Source of the DNA: an uncultured Lachnospiraceae bacterium
Lineage (GTDB): Bacteria > Bacillota_A > Clostridia > Lachnospirales > Lachnospiraceae
Assembly (NCBI GenBank): GCA_905207905.1
Contig: CAJLNC010000030.1
Coordinates: 1-27,175 of the forward strand
Direction: 5' to 3'
Length of the DNA stretch: 27,175 nucleotides
Shown here: piece by piece, positions 8,680 through 16,803 of the stretch
How positions within the stretch are numbered: the first letter of the stretch is position 1
Layout of the letters: every line of letters begins with the position of its first letter
The notes under the pieces: model-generated
Told to the model about the DNA's origin: nothing
Database searches by the model: none
The model's input: only the letters and a program-made list of their open reading frames with translations
Translations under genes and position numbers: made by a program

Positions 8680-9441
8680 ATGTTTTATCAGGAACGACAA
8701 AAGAAAATTTTGGAATATATTCAGGAGAAGCCGTCGGTTTCGGTTACTGAGCTGAGCAGCGTTTTTAAGGTATCTGCCGTTACCATCCGGAAGGATTTGA
8801 ACGAGCTGAGCCAGGATGGAATGGTGGAGCGCACCCATGGCGGGGCCATCAGCTTAAATAAGAGCAGCTATGAAGAGACAGAGGATGCCAAGGAACGGAT
8901 GAATATAGAAAAGAAGCAGGAGATTGCCAGGAAAGCATTGAAGCTGGTGGAGGAGGGAAGCACCATTATTTTGGATGCCGGATCTACCACTTTGGAGTTG
9001 GCCAGGCTTTTGGCGGAGGAGAGAATCAAGGGAGTGACGGTAATTACTTATGCATTGAATATTGCCAATATTTTCAAGCAGAGCCGGGAATATAATCTGG
9101 TGATGATCGGAGGGCAGTTCCGCCACGGTATGATGTCTTTTGTGGGACCGTATGCGATACAGATGCTTCAGAGCCTTTATGCAGACCGATGTTTTATTGG
9201 AATTAACGGATACACCCTGGAGGAAGGACTCACCACGCCCAATCCCTATGAGGCAGAAGTAAAGAGAACGATCGTGGAGAGGAGCAAGGAATGTTATCTT
9301 TTGGCAGATGCGGGGAAATATGGAAATATTTGCATGGCTAAGGTGGCAGATATTTCCGATCTGAAAGGTGTGGTTGCAGACGGTGAACTCTCTCCGGCTA
9401 TCTGCCAGGGATTGATGGAACGGGGAGTTACGGTTCTTTAA
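8680..9441 (+). CDS. DeoR/GlpR-family transcriptional regulator
   Basis: A 253-residue repressor of sugar genes, preceded by AAAGGAGAGG. The N-terminal winged helix-turn-helix is typical: RQKKILEYIQ, then VTELSSVFKVSAVTIRKDL (residues 22-40) and the wing motif RTHGGAI. The C-terminal sugar-phosphate-sensing domain has ILDAGSTTLELARLL, GINGYTLEEGLTT and LLADAGKYG, all usual DeoRC landmarks. Family members bind a phosphorylated intermediate and release DNA. It lies directly upstream of the ABC importer and sugar-catabolic operon on the same strand, which is very probably its target. The AAACGAAAA word in both promoters is the candidate operator. Identity as DeoR family is sure; the effector is unknown. 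Confidence 0.93.
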   Translation: MFYQERQKKILEYIQEKPSVSVTELSSVFKVSAVTIRKDLNELSQDGMVERTHGGAISLNKSSYEETEDAKERMNIEKKQEIARKALKLVEEGSTIILDAGSTTLELARLLAEERIKGVTVITYALNIANIFKQSREYNLVMIGGQFRHGMMSFVGPYAIQMLQSLYADRCFIGINGYTLEEGLTTPNPYEAEVKRTIVERSKECYLLADAGKYGNICMAKVADISDLKGVVADGELSPAICQGLMERGVTVL

Positions 9442-9452
9442 TTGAAGGGTGG

Positions 9453-9471
9453 AAGCGGCAAGCGCTTTTTT
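9453..9471 (+). terminator. Weak terminator-like hairpin after the DeoR gene
   Basis: AAGCG (9453-9457) and CGCTT (9463-9467) flank a 5-base loop, with the last two T's continuing into a run of six (9466-9471). A 5-bp stem is short, so termination may be partial and some transcripts could run into the importer operon. Confidence 0.4.
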
Positions 9472-9595
9472 AGAATGTGGGCGGAGTGAATTACGGTTTT
9501 TGAAAGGGAAAGGATTGGTTTTGTACAAAGTGCATAAAAAATAAGGCTAAAAATCTACTATAGTAACAAAAACATAATGTAAGACAAGAAATCCA

Positions 9596-9651
9596 TTGAC
9601 AAACGAAAAGAAATGAAATATATTAGTTTCATAAATGAAACAAAACGAAAA
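9596..9651 (+). promoter_or_regulatory. Promoter and operator of the sugar ABC importer operon
   Basis: TTGACA (9596-9601), a 17-bp spacer and TATATT (9619-9624) form a near-consensus sigma-A promoter. AAACGAAAA occurs at 9601-9609 within the promoter and again at 9643-9651, 42 bp apart or about four helical turns. Between them lies the inverted repeat GTTTCATAAATGAAAC (9626-9641), placed around the expected transcription start. This layout fits repression by the DeoR-family protein encoded upstream. A GC-rich inverted stretch (GGCGCGCC) and a strong AAGGAGG follow before ATG 9711. Confidence 0.75.
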
Positions 9652-9710
9652 AAGGCGGCGCGCCTGTTTTGTTTGTAAAATCACAACATTCTAAAGGAGG
9701 ATTTCACATC

Positions 9711-10694
9711 ATGAAAAAGAAAATCTTAGCAGGCCTTATGGCAGCAGCACTGGCAGCAGGCACTCTGTCTACCGCAGCATTTGCAGAAGAGCCCCTGAAA
9801 ATGGGATTTATCGTAGGTTCTTTTGAGCATGTATTCTATAACCTGATTGCTGAAGGTATCGAAGAGAAGGCAGCTGAGCTGGGCGTAGAGGCAACTGTGC
9901 TGGACGCTGAGCTGGACGCTAACATCGCTTCCGATAAGATCCAGAACCTGTCTGCTGACGGAAACGTAGCCATCGCTCTGGCATGTAACGATGCTGCAGG
10001 CGTAAAACCTGCTATTGAGAACGCTGATAAAGAAGGCGTTAAGATGTTTACTTTTGACTGTACCTCAGAGTCTGACGCGATCAACTGCTTCGTTGGTACG
10101 GACAACTATGAAGGCGGAAAACTGGGCGGACAGGAACTGCTTCGTCTTACCGAGGAAGGCGACACTGTAGCAATCATCGGTTACCCCACCGCTTCCTCCT
10201 GCCTGGATCGTGAGAATGGTGCTTTGGAAGTTCTGGAAGCAGACGGAACCCGTACTGTCCTTTCCGGATACAACTACGAAGGCGATGCCAACAAGGCACA
10301 GGAGATCATGGAGAATATCCTGACTTCCAATCCTGACGTTGCTGCTGTATTCTGTGTAGGTGACCCGGCTGCATCTGGCGCTCTGGCTTCTATTAAAGCA
10401 AACGCTTCTGATTGTAAGATCATCGGTTTCGACGGAAATCCGGAAGCAAAAGAAGCAATCCTCAGCGAAGAGAACGGCAAATGGTGGGTATCTGAGATCT
10501 CTCAGAATCCTCATGAGATCGGAACCCGTATTGTAGAAGAGATGGTTTCTTTCATGACTGACGGAACGGTATCTGATGAAGTGGTTTACATTGCACCGTA
10601 CATCATCACTGCTGAGACTCTGGCAGAAGAAGGGGCTACCGAGGCTGCAACAGAGGGAGCTACCGAGGCTGCAACCGAAGCTGTTACCGAGTAA
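9711..10694 (+). CDS. Sugar ABC transporter substrate-binding protein (periplasmic-binding-protein-like, Peripla_BP_4)
   Basis: A 327-residue secreted binding protein for the importer encoded downstream. I chose ATG 9711, which follows AAGGAGG; an upstream in-frame start at 9669 has no ribosome site. The signal peptide has KKK, a hydrophobic core and a likely type I cleavage after AFA (residue 25). There is no lipobox cysteine, which is unusual for a Gram-positive binding protein that must stay at the membrane. The mature part follows the ribose/galactose-binding fold (MGFIVGSFEHVFYN at the start, GTDNYEGGKLGGQEL in mid-protein, IIGFDGNPEAKEAI late). The protein ends in an acidic repetitive tail of GATEAATE units. 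Abundant expression is likely, given the near-consensus promoter and a hairpin just after the gene. The ligand is unknown. Confidence 0.92.
   Translation: MKKKILAGLMAAALAAGTLSTAAFAEEPLKMGFIVGSFEHVFYNLIAEGIEEKAAELGVEATVLDAELDANIASDKIQNLSADGNVAIALACNDAAGVKPAIENADKEGVKMFTFDCTSESDAINCFVGTDNYEGGKLGGQELLRLTEEGDTVAIIGYPTASSCLDRENGALEVLEADGTRTVLSGYNYEGDANKAQEIMENILTSNPDVAAVFCVGDPAASGALASIKANASDCKIIGFDGNPEAKEAILSEENGKWWVSEISQNPHEIGTRIVEEMVSFMTDGTVSDEVVYIAPYIITAETLAEEGATEAATEGATEAATEAVTE
10635..10675 (+). repeat. 24-bp tandem repeat encoding the GATEAATE tail
   Basis: GCTACCGAGGCTGCAAC occurs at 10635-10651 and 10659-10675, a 24-bp period that encodes an 8-residue Thr/Glu/Ala unit at the C-terminus of the binding protein. 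Such a repeat can change length by slippage. Confidence 0.7.
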
Positions 10695-10708
10695 TTTATT
10701 GGTTTTAT

Positions 10709-10724
10709 ATATGGATATCCATAT
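10709..10724. repeat. 16-bp perfect palindrome after the binding-protein gene
   Basis: ATATGGATATCCATAT is fully self-complementary and begins 15 bp after the stop codon. It lies upstream of the attenuator hairpin. Possible protein-binding or mRNA-processing site; function unknown. Confidence 0.45.
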
Positions 10725-10762
10725 CAAGACAGTAAATTAAGAAGCTGTATTGTGAACAAAGC

Positions 10763-10800
10763 AAATTGCCCAGGCGGGGGTGACCTGTTTGGGCAATTTT
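10763..10800 (+). terminator. Intra-operon attenuating terminator
   Basis: AAATTGCCCA (10763-10772) pairs perfectly with TGGGCAATTT (10790-10799), with CAGG/CCTG adding to the stem; a short T-run follows. It sits between the binding protein and ATPase genes. A partial terminator here is a known way to make far more binding protein than membrane components. The remainder of 10695-10887 is non-coding. Confidence 0.75.
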
Positions 10801-10887
10801 TAGGATAAAATTTGTCGCTGCGCGGCAGAGCGTGTTCCCGCGGCCGGCAGGACGAAAATCTAGAAGTATTCAGAAAGGAAATATTTT

Positions 10888-12384
10888 ATGGAGCCGATTT
10901 TACAAGTAAAAAATATAAGCAAAGTATTTCCGGGCGTGAAAGCGCTGACGGATGTATCGGCTGATTTTTATCCCGGAGAGGTACATACCTTGGTGGGTGA
11001 AAACGGAGCCGGTAAATCCACCTTGATCAAGATTATTTCCGGTGTTTACACTCCTACGGAAGGCAAGGTGATACTGGAAGGGAAAGAGATGAAGTTCACC
11101 TCTCCCGGACAGGCCATTGACGCCGGTATTGCGGTGATTCATCAGGAACTGAGTATTGCCAAGGACTTGACTGTGGCAGAAAATATTTATCTGGGAAGAG
11201 AGCCGAAAAAAGGAAAATTACTGGATCGGAAAAAGATGAATCAGGACGCTCAGGAGATCCTGGATTTTATGAAAGTAAATATGAAGGCAGACCAGCTGGC
11301 AGGCCATCTGAATGCAGCCCAGCAGCAGATGATTGAGATTGCCAAGGTAATTTCCAAAAACGCCAAGGTAGTGGTTATGGACGAGCCAACCTCCTCTCTG
11401 TCTGAATCTGAAATCGATGCATTGTTTGAACAGGTGAATATCCTGAAGAAAAAGAATGTTGCAATCATATATATTACTCATCGTTTAAAAGAGCTGACCC
11501 AGATCTGTGAGCGGGTAACCGTGCTTCGCGACGGCTGCAAGGTAGATACCATGATGGTAAAGGACGTGACGGAGCAGCAGATCGTCAACAGCATGGTAGG
11601 CCGTGAGATGGGAGACTATTACAATAAGCATGTGCATACCAGGGGAAAAGAGATGCTTCGTGTGGAAGGTCTGACCAGGAAAGGTGTCTTTGAAAATATT
11701 TCCTTCACCGCCTATGCGGGAGAGATCGTGGGCTTTTCCGGTCTGGTAGGAGCTGGACGTACGGAGGTAATGGAAGCCATCTTCGGAGCAACTCCCCTTG
11801 ATTCCGGAAAAGTATTCCTGGAAGGAAAAGAGGTTCACTTTCATTCTCCTATTGACGCTATCAATGCCAATGTGGGACTGGTGACGGAGGATCGAAGAAG
11901 AACAGGACTTCTCCTTCAGAAGAAGATCAAAGAGAATATTTCTCTTCCCAGCCTTCCCAAGCATAAATCTAAGATTGGCTTTGTGGACAATAAGTGGGAG
12001 ATCGATGTTGCCGAGGAGTATATGAAGAAGCTGAAGATCAAGGCTCCCAACATCGATACCATTCTGGCAACCCTTTCCGGAGGAAACCAGCAGAAGGTGA
12101 TTCTTTCCAAGTGGCTGGTGGCAGATTCCAAGGTGCTGATTTTGGACGAGCCCACCAGAGGTATTGATGTCAACGCCCGTTCTGAGTTCTACACATTGAT
12201 GAATGATTTCGTAGAGGCAGGGGGCTGCATTATCATGATCTCTTCTGAGATGCCGGAGGTTCTGGGCGTCAGCGACCGTGTTATCGTTATGAGAGGCGGA
12301 AAGATCAGCGGCGAATTGAGCCGTGAGGAAGCCAATGAGCAGTCCATTATGAATCTGGCGAGCTTTACCAGCGATGCCGAGTAG
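10888..12384 (+). CDS. Sugar ABC transporter ATP-binding protein, RbsA/MglA/XylG type
   Basis: A 498-residue tandem ATPase, the usual length for RbsA/MglA. Domain 1 has Walker A GENGAGKST (37-45), the signature LNAAQQQMIEIAK (family consensus LSVAQ) and Walker B VVVMDEPTS. Domain 2 has the degenerate Walker A GLVGAGRTE normal for this family, then LSGGNQQKVILSKW and VLILDEPTRGIDV. It powers import through the permease encoded 47 bp downstream and takes sugar from the binding protein encoded upstream. The long gap and hairpin before it probably reduce its expression relative to the binding protein. The ribosome site is GAAAGGAA. Substrate class is pentose or hexose monosaccharides by family. 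Confidence 0.95.
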   Translation: MEPILQVKNISKVFPGVKALTDVSADFYPGEVHTLVGENGAGKSTLIKIISGVYTPTEGKVILEGKEMKFTSPGQAIDAGIAVIHQELSIAKDLTVAENIYLGREPKKGKLLDRKKMNQDAQEILDFMKVNMKADQLAGHLNAAQQQMIEIAKVISKNAKVVVMDEPTSSLSESEIDALFEQVNILKKKNVAIIYITHRLKELTQICERVTVLRDGCKVDTMMVKDVTEQQIVNSMVGREMGDYYNKHVHTRGKEMLRVEGLTRKGVFENISFTAYAGEIVGFSGLVGAGRTEVMEAIFGATPLDSGKVFLEGKEVHFHSPIDAINANVGLVTEDRRRTGLLLQKKIKENISLPSLPKHKSKIGFVDNKWEIDVAEEYMKKLKIKAPNIDTILATLSGGNQQKVILSKWLVADSKVLILDEPTRGIDVNARSEFYTLMNDFVEAGGCIIMISSEMPEVLGVSDRVIVMRGGKISGELSREEANEQSIMNLASFTSDAE

Positions 12385-12431
12385 ACGGTATCAAAGCATA
12401 ATCATTACAACGGTAGAAAGGTGAAAATGTC

Positions 12432-13412
12432 ATGGAAAAAACAAAAAAATGGGTCAATGAGAATGTGGTGGTAGTCACCCTGGTTGTATTATGTATTCTT
12501 TTCGGTATCGGCAACCCGGTATTCTTTTCCGTAAAAAATATTCTGAATCTGCTGTCTCAGATGTGTATCAACGCGCTGATGGCAACTGGTCTTGTATATG
12601 TTATTATCCTTGGAGGAATTGATATCTCTGTAGGCGGTACTGCAGCGCTGGCAGGCGTGATTTCCGCGTACATAGGACTGATGTTCCCCAATATGAATGT
12701 CTTTACTGCTATTTTGGTGCTGGTACTATCCGGTATCGTAGTAGGTGTGGTAGTAGGCGCTTTGAACGGCTTTATGATTGCTTACTTAAATGTAGTGCCT
12801 ATGATCTGTACCCTGGCAATGTTAAATATCACCAGAGGTGTGGCCTATGTTATTACCAACGGACAGCCGGTGTACGGTCTTCCGGATTCCTATGCATTCC
12901 TGGGCGCTAGCCGTCTGTTTAAAACCGAGAGTATGCCCAATGGTATTCTTCCGGTAATCGCTATCTTCACTGTGATCGTGGTGGCTCTGATGCACATTCT
13001 TCTTTCCAAGACCGTATTCGGACGTCATGTGTATGCAGTAGGTTCCAACAAGAGCGTGGCTCACTTAAGCGGTATCAATGTAAAAAGAGTAACCCTGGCA
13101 GGACATGTGATCTGCTCTGTTATGGCCTGTCTGGCAGGCGTGTGCGCAGCTTCCAAGATTCAGAACGGACAGCCGGGTGCCTGCGACGCTTACGAGATGT
13201 ACGCTATCGCAGCTGCGGTTATGGGCGGTACTTCCCTGGTAGGCGGCAGCGGTTCTGTGGCGAGAGCCATGTTCGGTGTGGCGGTAATTGCAGTTATCAA
13301 GAACGGTATGGATCTGATGCAGATCTCTTCCTACTGGCAGAAGGTAGTCATCGGTATCATCATTCTGCTGGCTGTTATCGTAGATATGGCTCAGAAAAAT
13401 AAGAAAGAGTGA
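12432..13412 (+). CDS. Sugar ABC transporter permease, RbsC/MglC type
   Basis: A 326-residue membrane protein with about ten hydrophobic segments. The family landmarks are present: IILGGIDISVGGTAALAGV in the first third, GALNGFMIAYLNVVPMICTLAM in the middle, the cytoplasmic loop FGRHVYAVGSNKSVAHLSGINV that contacts the ATPase, and AAAVMGGTSLVGGSGSV near the end. The ATG follows GAAAGGTG. It forms the channel of the importer and probably works as a homodimer. Its TGA lies 5 bp before the next start codon, so it is tightly coupled to the sugar kinase gene that follows. Specificity is not readable from sequence. Confidence 0.94.
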   Translation: MEKTKKWVNENVVVVTLVVLCILFGIGNPVFFSVKNILNLLSQMCINALMATGLVYVIILGGIDISVGGTAALAGVISAYIGLMFPNMNVFTAILVLVLSGIVVGVVVGALNGFMIAYLNVVPMICTLAMLNITRGVAYVITNGQPVYGLPDSYAFLGASRLFKTESMPNGILPVIAIFTVIVVALMHILLSKTVFGRHVYAVGSNKSVAHLSGINVKRVTLAGHVICSVMACLAGVCAASKIQNGQPGACDAYEMYAIAAAVMGGTSLVGGSGSVARAMFGVAVIAVIKNGMDLMQISSYWQKVVIGIIILLAVIVDMAQKNKKE

Positions 13413-13417
13413 TAAAT

Positions 13418-14395
13418 ATGGGAAAATATTATCTGATCATGGATATTGGGGGAACCAAGACGACAGGTGCATTATTTACTGAGGATGGAAACCCCGTAGA
13501 TGATTATGTGTATGTGGTAAAGTCTCAGACCTACAAGGGGGAAGAGGCGGTTTACCAGAATACCAAAAGCGCTTTGGATCATGTAATTGAACATTTTCAT
13601 GTAAGCATGGAGGATGTGCTGGGTATTGGCGTGGGAGGTCCGGGACCTCTGGACGTGAAACGGGGCGTAATCATTAATTCGCCCATGATGGGATGGAAAA
13701 ATTTTCCCATTGTAGACCGCTTAAAGCAGGATTACCAGGTTCCGGTGATTATGGACAATGACGGAAATCTTGGGGCTCTGGCAGAACAGCGCTGTGGCGA
13801 AGGAAAAGGAAAAGAAAATGTGCTGTATATGACGGTGAGCACCGGCTGCGGCGGCGGAGCCGTGCTGGGAAGAGAGATCTACCACGGCATGAAGGACGGA
13901 GCGGCGGAGTTTGGTCATATCAGTATTGATCTGGAGGGTCTTCCCTGTCCCTGCGGCGGAAAAGGGTGTCTGGAGCTGTACGCTTCCGGTACAGCTATGA
14001 AGCGCAGGATGCGGGAGGATCTGCAGGCGGGAATAAAGAGCCTGGCCTTTGAGGCAGCCGGGTATGATCCGGAGAAGATCGACGGAAAATATCTCACAGA
14101 GGCAGCTGAGCAGGGAGATCTCTATGCCCTGGAGTTTTATAAAAAAGAGGGATATTATCTGGGGTGTGGCCTTTCTATTTTGTTCAACCTTTTTGATCCG
14201 GATGTGTTTGTTCTTGGCGGCGGTGTGACAAAAGCGAAGAAGTATTTTCATGAGGAGCTGATGCGTCAGCTCCAGGCGAGAACCATCATGGGCGTGGAGG
14301 AGGACCGGGTGCGCTACTCGGTGATGAACGACCGGGTGGTGCTGTACGGCGCATATTATCTGATCAAGGAGTACTTGGAAAAGGGAAACAAATAA
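13418..14395 (+). CDS. ROK-family sugar kinase
   Basis: A 325-residue cytoplasmic kinase. I chose ATG 13418; a GTG at 13409 overlapping the permease stop is an alternative adding three residues. It has the ATP phosphate loop DIGGTK (9-14), GVGGPGPLD (71-79), MDNDGNLGALAE with probable catalytic Asp115, and the ROK zinc site made by His167 (EFGH) and Cys177, Cys179 and Cys184 (CPCGGKGC). No DNA-binding domain precedes it, so it is an enzyme rather than a NagC/XylR-type repressor. It probably phosphorylates the sugar after import, giving a hexose 6-phosphate. It lies between the importer and an aldolase gene in one operon. ROK kinases act on glucose, fructose, allose or N-acyl sugars, so the substrate stays open. 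Confidence 0.92.
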   Translation: MGKYYLIMDIGGTKTTGALFTEDGNPVDDYVYVVKSQTYKGEEAVYQNTKSALDHVIEHFHVSMEDVLGIGVGGPGPLDVKRGVIINSPMMGWKNFPIVDRLKQDYQVPVIMDNDGNLGALAEQRCGEGKGKENVLYMTVSTGCGGGAVLGREIYHGMKDGAAEFGHISIDLEGLPCPCGGKGCLELYASGTAMKRRMREDLQAGIKSLAFEAAGYDPEKIDGKYLTEAAEQGDLYALEFYKKEGYYLGCGLSILFNLFDPDVFVLGGGVTKAKKYFHEELMRQLQARTIMGVEEDRVRYSVMNDRVVLYGAYYLIKEYLEKGNK

Positions 14396-14424
14396 TATTC
14401 ATATAAGCAAAGGAGATTAGAGCC

Positions 14425-15282
14425 ATGGGATTAGTGACATTGAGAGAGATTCTGGCAGATACCAGAGAAAAGCATTATGCAGTCGGCGGTTTTAATATGA
14501 ACAGCTATGAGGATTCCGAGGGTATGGTAATGGGTGCAGCAAGAAAGCATTCTCCTATCATTATCATGACCTCCATGGCCTGCGTCAGATATGTGGGCTT
14601 GAAGCAGCTGGTAGGTATGGTTCGCGGTATGGCGGATACTTATAATATTCCGGTATGTCTCCATCTGGATCACGCCACAGATATTGACCTGATCAAGGCC
14701 TGCGTAGGCGCCGGCTATACTTCCGTTATGATCGACGCTTCCAAAAAAGAATTTGAAGAAAATATTGCCATCACCAAGAGTATTGTGGATTTTGCCCACA
14801 CCTATGGATGTTCTGTGGAGGCTGAGCTTGGCAAACTGGGTGGAAGAGAAGAAAATGTAGTGGTAAGCGATGCGGATAAGGCTTACACCAATCCGGAGGA
14901 TGTGCCGAGATTTGTGGAGGAGACAGGGATTGACGCGCTGGCGGTTGCCATCGGTACGGCCCACGGTTTCTACAAGGCAGAGCCGAAGATTGACTTTGAC
15001 CGCCTGGAGGCGATCACAAAGGTAACAGACTGTCCGCTGGTACTTCACGGCGGCACCGGAGTTCCGGAAGAAGACTTCAGAAAATGCGTGAAGATGGGCA
15101 TGAGTAAGATCAATGTGGGGACTCAGCTGAAGAAGGATTACACCGATGCTCTGAGAAAGGCTCTGAAGGAGAATCCGGAGACAGAGTACGATCCCAGACC
15201 TTTTATGAGACCTGTAAAAGAGGCGTGTGCAAAGGCTATTATGGACAAGATTGATATTTTCGGCAGTGAAAATATGGCTTAA
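14425..15282 (+). CDS. Class II ketose-bisphosphate aldolase (FbaA/KbaY/GatY family), copy 1
   Basis: A 285-residue zinc-dependent aldolase that would split a ketose 1,6-bisphosphate into dihydroxyacetone phosphate and an aldehyde phosphate. The active site is complete: HLDHATD with Asp82 and zinc ligand His83, VEAELGKLGG (131-140), GTAHGFY with His180, LHGGTGVP with His208, and the phosphate-binding KINVGTQL. The ribosome site is AAAGGAG before ATG 14425. A second member of the family lies 1.7 kb downstream next to a GatZ/KbaZ gene. Copy 1 has no such partner, so it may act alone like FbaA or on a different stereoisomer. Family assignment is certain; the stereochemistry of the substrate is not. 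Confidence 0.93.
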   Translation: MGLVTLREILADTREKHYAVGGFNMNSYEDSEGMVMGAARKHSPIIIMTSMACVRYVGLKQLVGMVRGMADTYNIPVCLHLDHATDIDLIKACVGAGYTSVMIDASKKEFEENIAITKSIVDFAHTYGCSVEAELGKLGGREENVVVSDADKAYTNPEDVPRFVEETGIDALAVAIGTAHGFYKAEPKIDFDRLEAITKVTDCPLVLHGGTGVPEEDFRKCVKMGMSKINVGTQLKKDYTDALRKALKENPETEYDPRPFMRPVKEACAKAIMDKIDIFGSENMA

Positions 15283-15302
15283 GTGTTAAGGAGGAACGCA
15301 TT

Positions 15303-15686
15303 ATGGCAGTGACAAGCTATGTAACCGGTTATCAGCATGTAGGCATTCCTACTAATGATATGGAGAAAACAATCGCATTCTACACAGCGCTTGGATTCAC
15401 CATCAAATGGGAAACAGAGAATAATGGCAGAGTGGTATTCTTTGAGTGCGGTGATGTGCTGGTGGAAACCTATGAAAAAGACGGGCAGGCTGCAGGCGTA
15501 AGAGGCGCCATCGACCATATCGCCCTGGCAGTTTCTGACATTGAGAAGGTTCAGGCAGAGGTGGAAAAGACTGGCTACCCCATCGTAGAAGGCCCTGCTT
15601 TCCTGCCTTTCTGGGAAAACGGAGTGAAGTACATCTGTGTACAGGGACCAAACACAGAGATCATTGAGTTTCTGCAGAAATTCTAG
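15303..15686 (+). CDS. VOC-family metalloprotein, glyoxalase I-like
   Basis: A 127-residue protein with two beta-alpha-beta-beta-beta modules. QHVGIPTNDMEKTIAFYTALGF opens the first as separate pieces of the usual pattern, and IDHIALAVSDIEKV opens the second. The four positions that bind metal in glyoxalase I are all filled: His12, Glu55, His72 and Glu122. It follows the aldolase gene by 20 bp, with AAGGAGG before the ATG, and precedes a PfkB kinase gene. In a pathway making dihydroxyacetone phosphate, methylglyoxal is a by-product, so lactoylglutathione-lyase-like detoxification is a reasonable guess. An epimerase or other role on a pathway intermediate is also possible. Confidence 0.85.
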   Translation: MAVTSYVTGYQHVGIPTNDMEKTIAFYTALGFTIKWETENNGRVVFFECGDVLVETYEKDGQAAGVRGAIDHIALAVSDIEKVQAEVEKTGYPIVEGPAFLPFWENGVKYICVQGPNTEIIEFLQKF

Positions 15687-15697
15687 GAGGTGGTCTT

Positions 15698-16642
15698 GTG
15701 GCAGAGATTATGATTATGGGAGAGCTTCTTGTGGAGATTATGCGTCCCAAGGAAGATATTCCCCTGTATGATACCGACTATTTCAGAGGGCCTTTCCCCA
15801 GCGGAGCCCCGGGAATCTTTATCAGCACAGCAGCCCGTCTGGGCCATTCCACAGCGATTATCAGCGGTGTGGGAGACGATGATTTTGGTGAGAATATTAT
15901 GCGCCGCCTGAAAAAGGACGGAGTGGATGTGAGCCGGGTTCTGGTGACGGACAAGGGCCATACGGGTATCGCCTTTGTCACCTATTTTGCAGACGGAGAG
16001 CGGAAGTTCCTGTTTTACATGGACAATTCTCCCTGTGTGATGGCGAAAGCTCCGGAGTCTCTGGAAGGACTGGAAGATACCAAGTATATGCATGTAATGG
16101 GATGCTCCCTGATGTCCGATGTCCCGTTCGCTCAGGAAATTGTAAAGACGATCCGCATGATGAAGAGCCAGGGAACCAAAATTAGTTTTGACCCCAATGT
16201 GCGTCTGGAAATGATGCGGGATCCGGTGGTGCTTCAGATTTTGCAGGAGGTATTTGAGACCTCTAATATCCTGATGCCCGGTGTGTCCGAGCTGAAGATG
16301 CTTTCCGGAGAAGATGACCTGGATAAGGCCATTGAGAAGGTATTTAAGAATCCAAATCTGGAGATCCTGGTTTTGAAAAATGGTTCCAAGGGATCTAAGA
16401 TCTACACCAGAAACGGTCTGGAGGTAGAGATGGGAGTGTATCCGGTGGTGCAGGAGGATGCCACAGGCGCAGGAGACAGCTACGATGCAGCCTTCATCTG
16501 CGGTCTGGCAGAAGGGAAAACGCTGAAGGAGGCCGCTCAGATGGGAGCAGCCGCAGGCGCTTTAAATGCAGCTGCTTTCGGCCCTATGGAGGGGAAAATC
16601 TCTCCGGAGACCGTCAGAGAGATGATTGAAAAAAATTCATAA
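15698..16642 (+). CDS. PfkB-family carbohydrate kinase
   Basis: A 314-residue kinase starting at GTG 15698, chosen because AGGAGG at 15685-15690 overlaps the stop of the preceding gene and is correctly spaced. The ribokinase-like pattern is clear: GELLVEIM at the N-terminus, GAPGIFISTAARLG with VGDDDFGENI, ISFDPNVRLEMM in mid-protein, and ATGAGDSYDAAF (255-266) with catalytic Asp260 in the anion-hole GAGD. It resembles fructokinase/2-keto-3-deoxygluconate kinase-like members more than 1-phosphofructokinase. It is probably the second sugar kinase of the operon, making a ketose phosphate for the aldolases. The gene is followed by a structured 355-bp gap, so the operon may partly end here. Confidence 0.9.
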   Translation: MAEIMIMGELLVEIMRPKEDIPLYDTDYFRGPFPSGAPGIFISTAARLGHSTAIISGVGDDDFGENIMRRLKKDGVDVSRVLVTDKGHTGIAFVTYFADGERKFLFYMDNSPCVMAKAPESLEGLEDTKYMHVMGCSLMSDVPFAQEIVKTIRMMKSQGTKISFDPNVRLEMMRDPVVLQILQEVFETSNILMPGVSELKMLSGEDDLDKAIEKVFKNPNLEILVLKNGSKGSKIYTRNGLEVEMGVYPVVQEDATGAGDSYDAAFICGLAEGKTLKEAAQMGAAAGALNAAAFGPMEGKISPETVREMIEKNS

Positions 16643-16657
16643 GGTGAGAAACTTTTC

Positions 16658-16732
16658 ATCCAGCGGCATTTTTCAGGAAGGCTTTGGGGGAATACAAATT
16701 TTGTCCTGTCTGTCCTGGAAAGGCCGCTGGAT
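16658..16732. repeat. Long hairpin after the PfkB gene
   Basis: ATCCAGCGGC (16658-16667) pairs perfectly with GCCGCTGGAT (16723-16732). TTTCAGGA inside pairs imperfectly with TCCTGGAAA. Only a weak T-rich tract follows (CTGCCTTTATT), so termination is possible but uncertain. Together with the inverted repeat at 16804-16931 it fills most of the 16643-16997 gap, which contains no convincing gene. Confidence 0.5.
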
Positions 16733-16803
16733 CTGCCTTTATTCCTGCGGGCAATGAGCTACGCAGCCGCATTTGTGCAGAGAGCTGGCGAATGTCGCGA
16801 GGG

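Noticed and set aside
9442..9710. Riboswitch in the importer leader
   Set aside because: No known aptamer pattern is visible; the structure seen is explained by promoter and operator repeats.
10635..10694. CRISPR-like or minisatellite array
   Set aside because: Only two units, in frame, encoding the tail of a protein.
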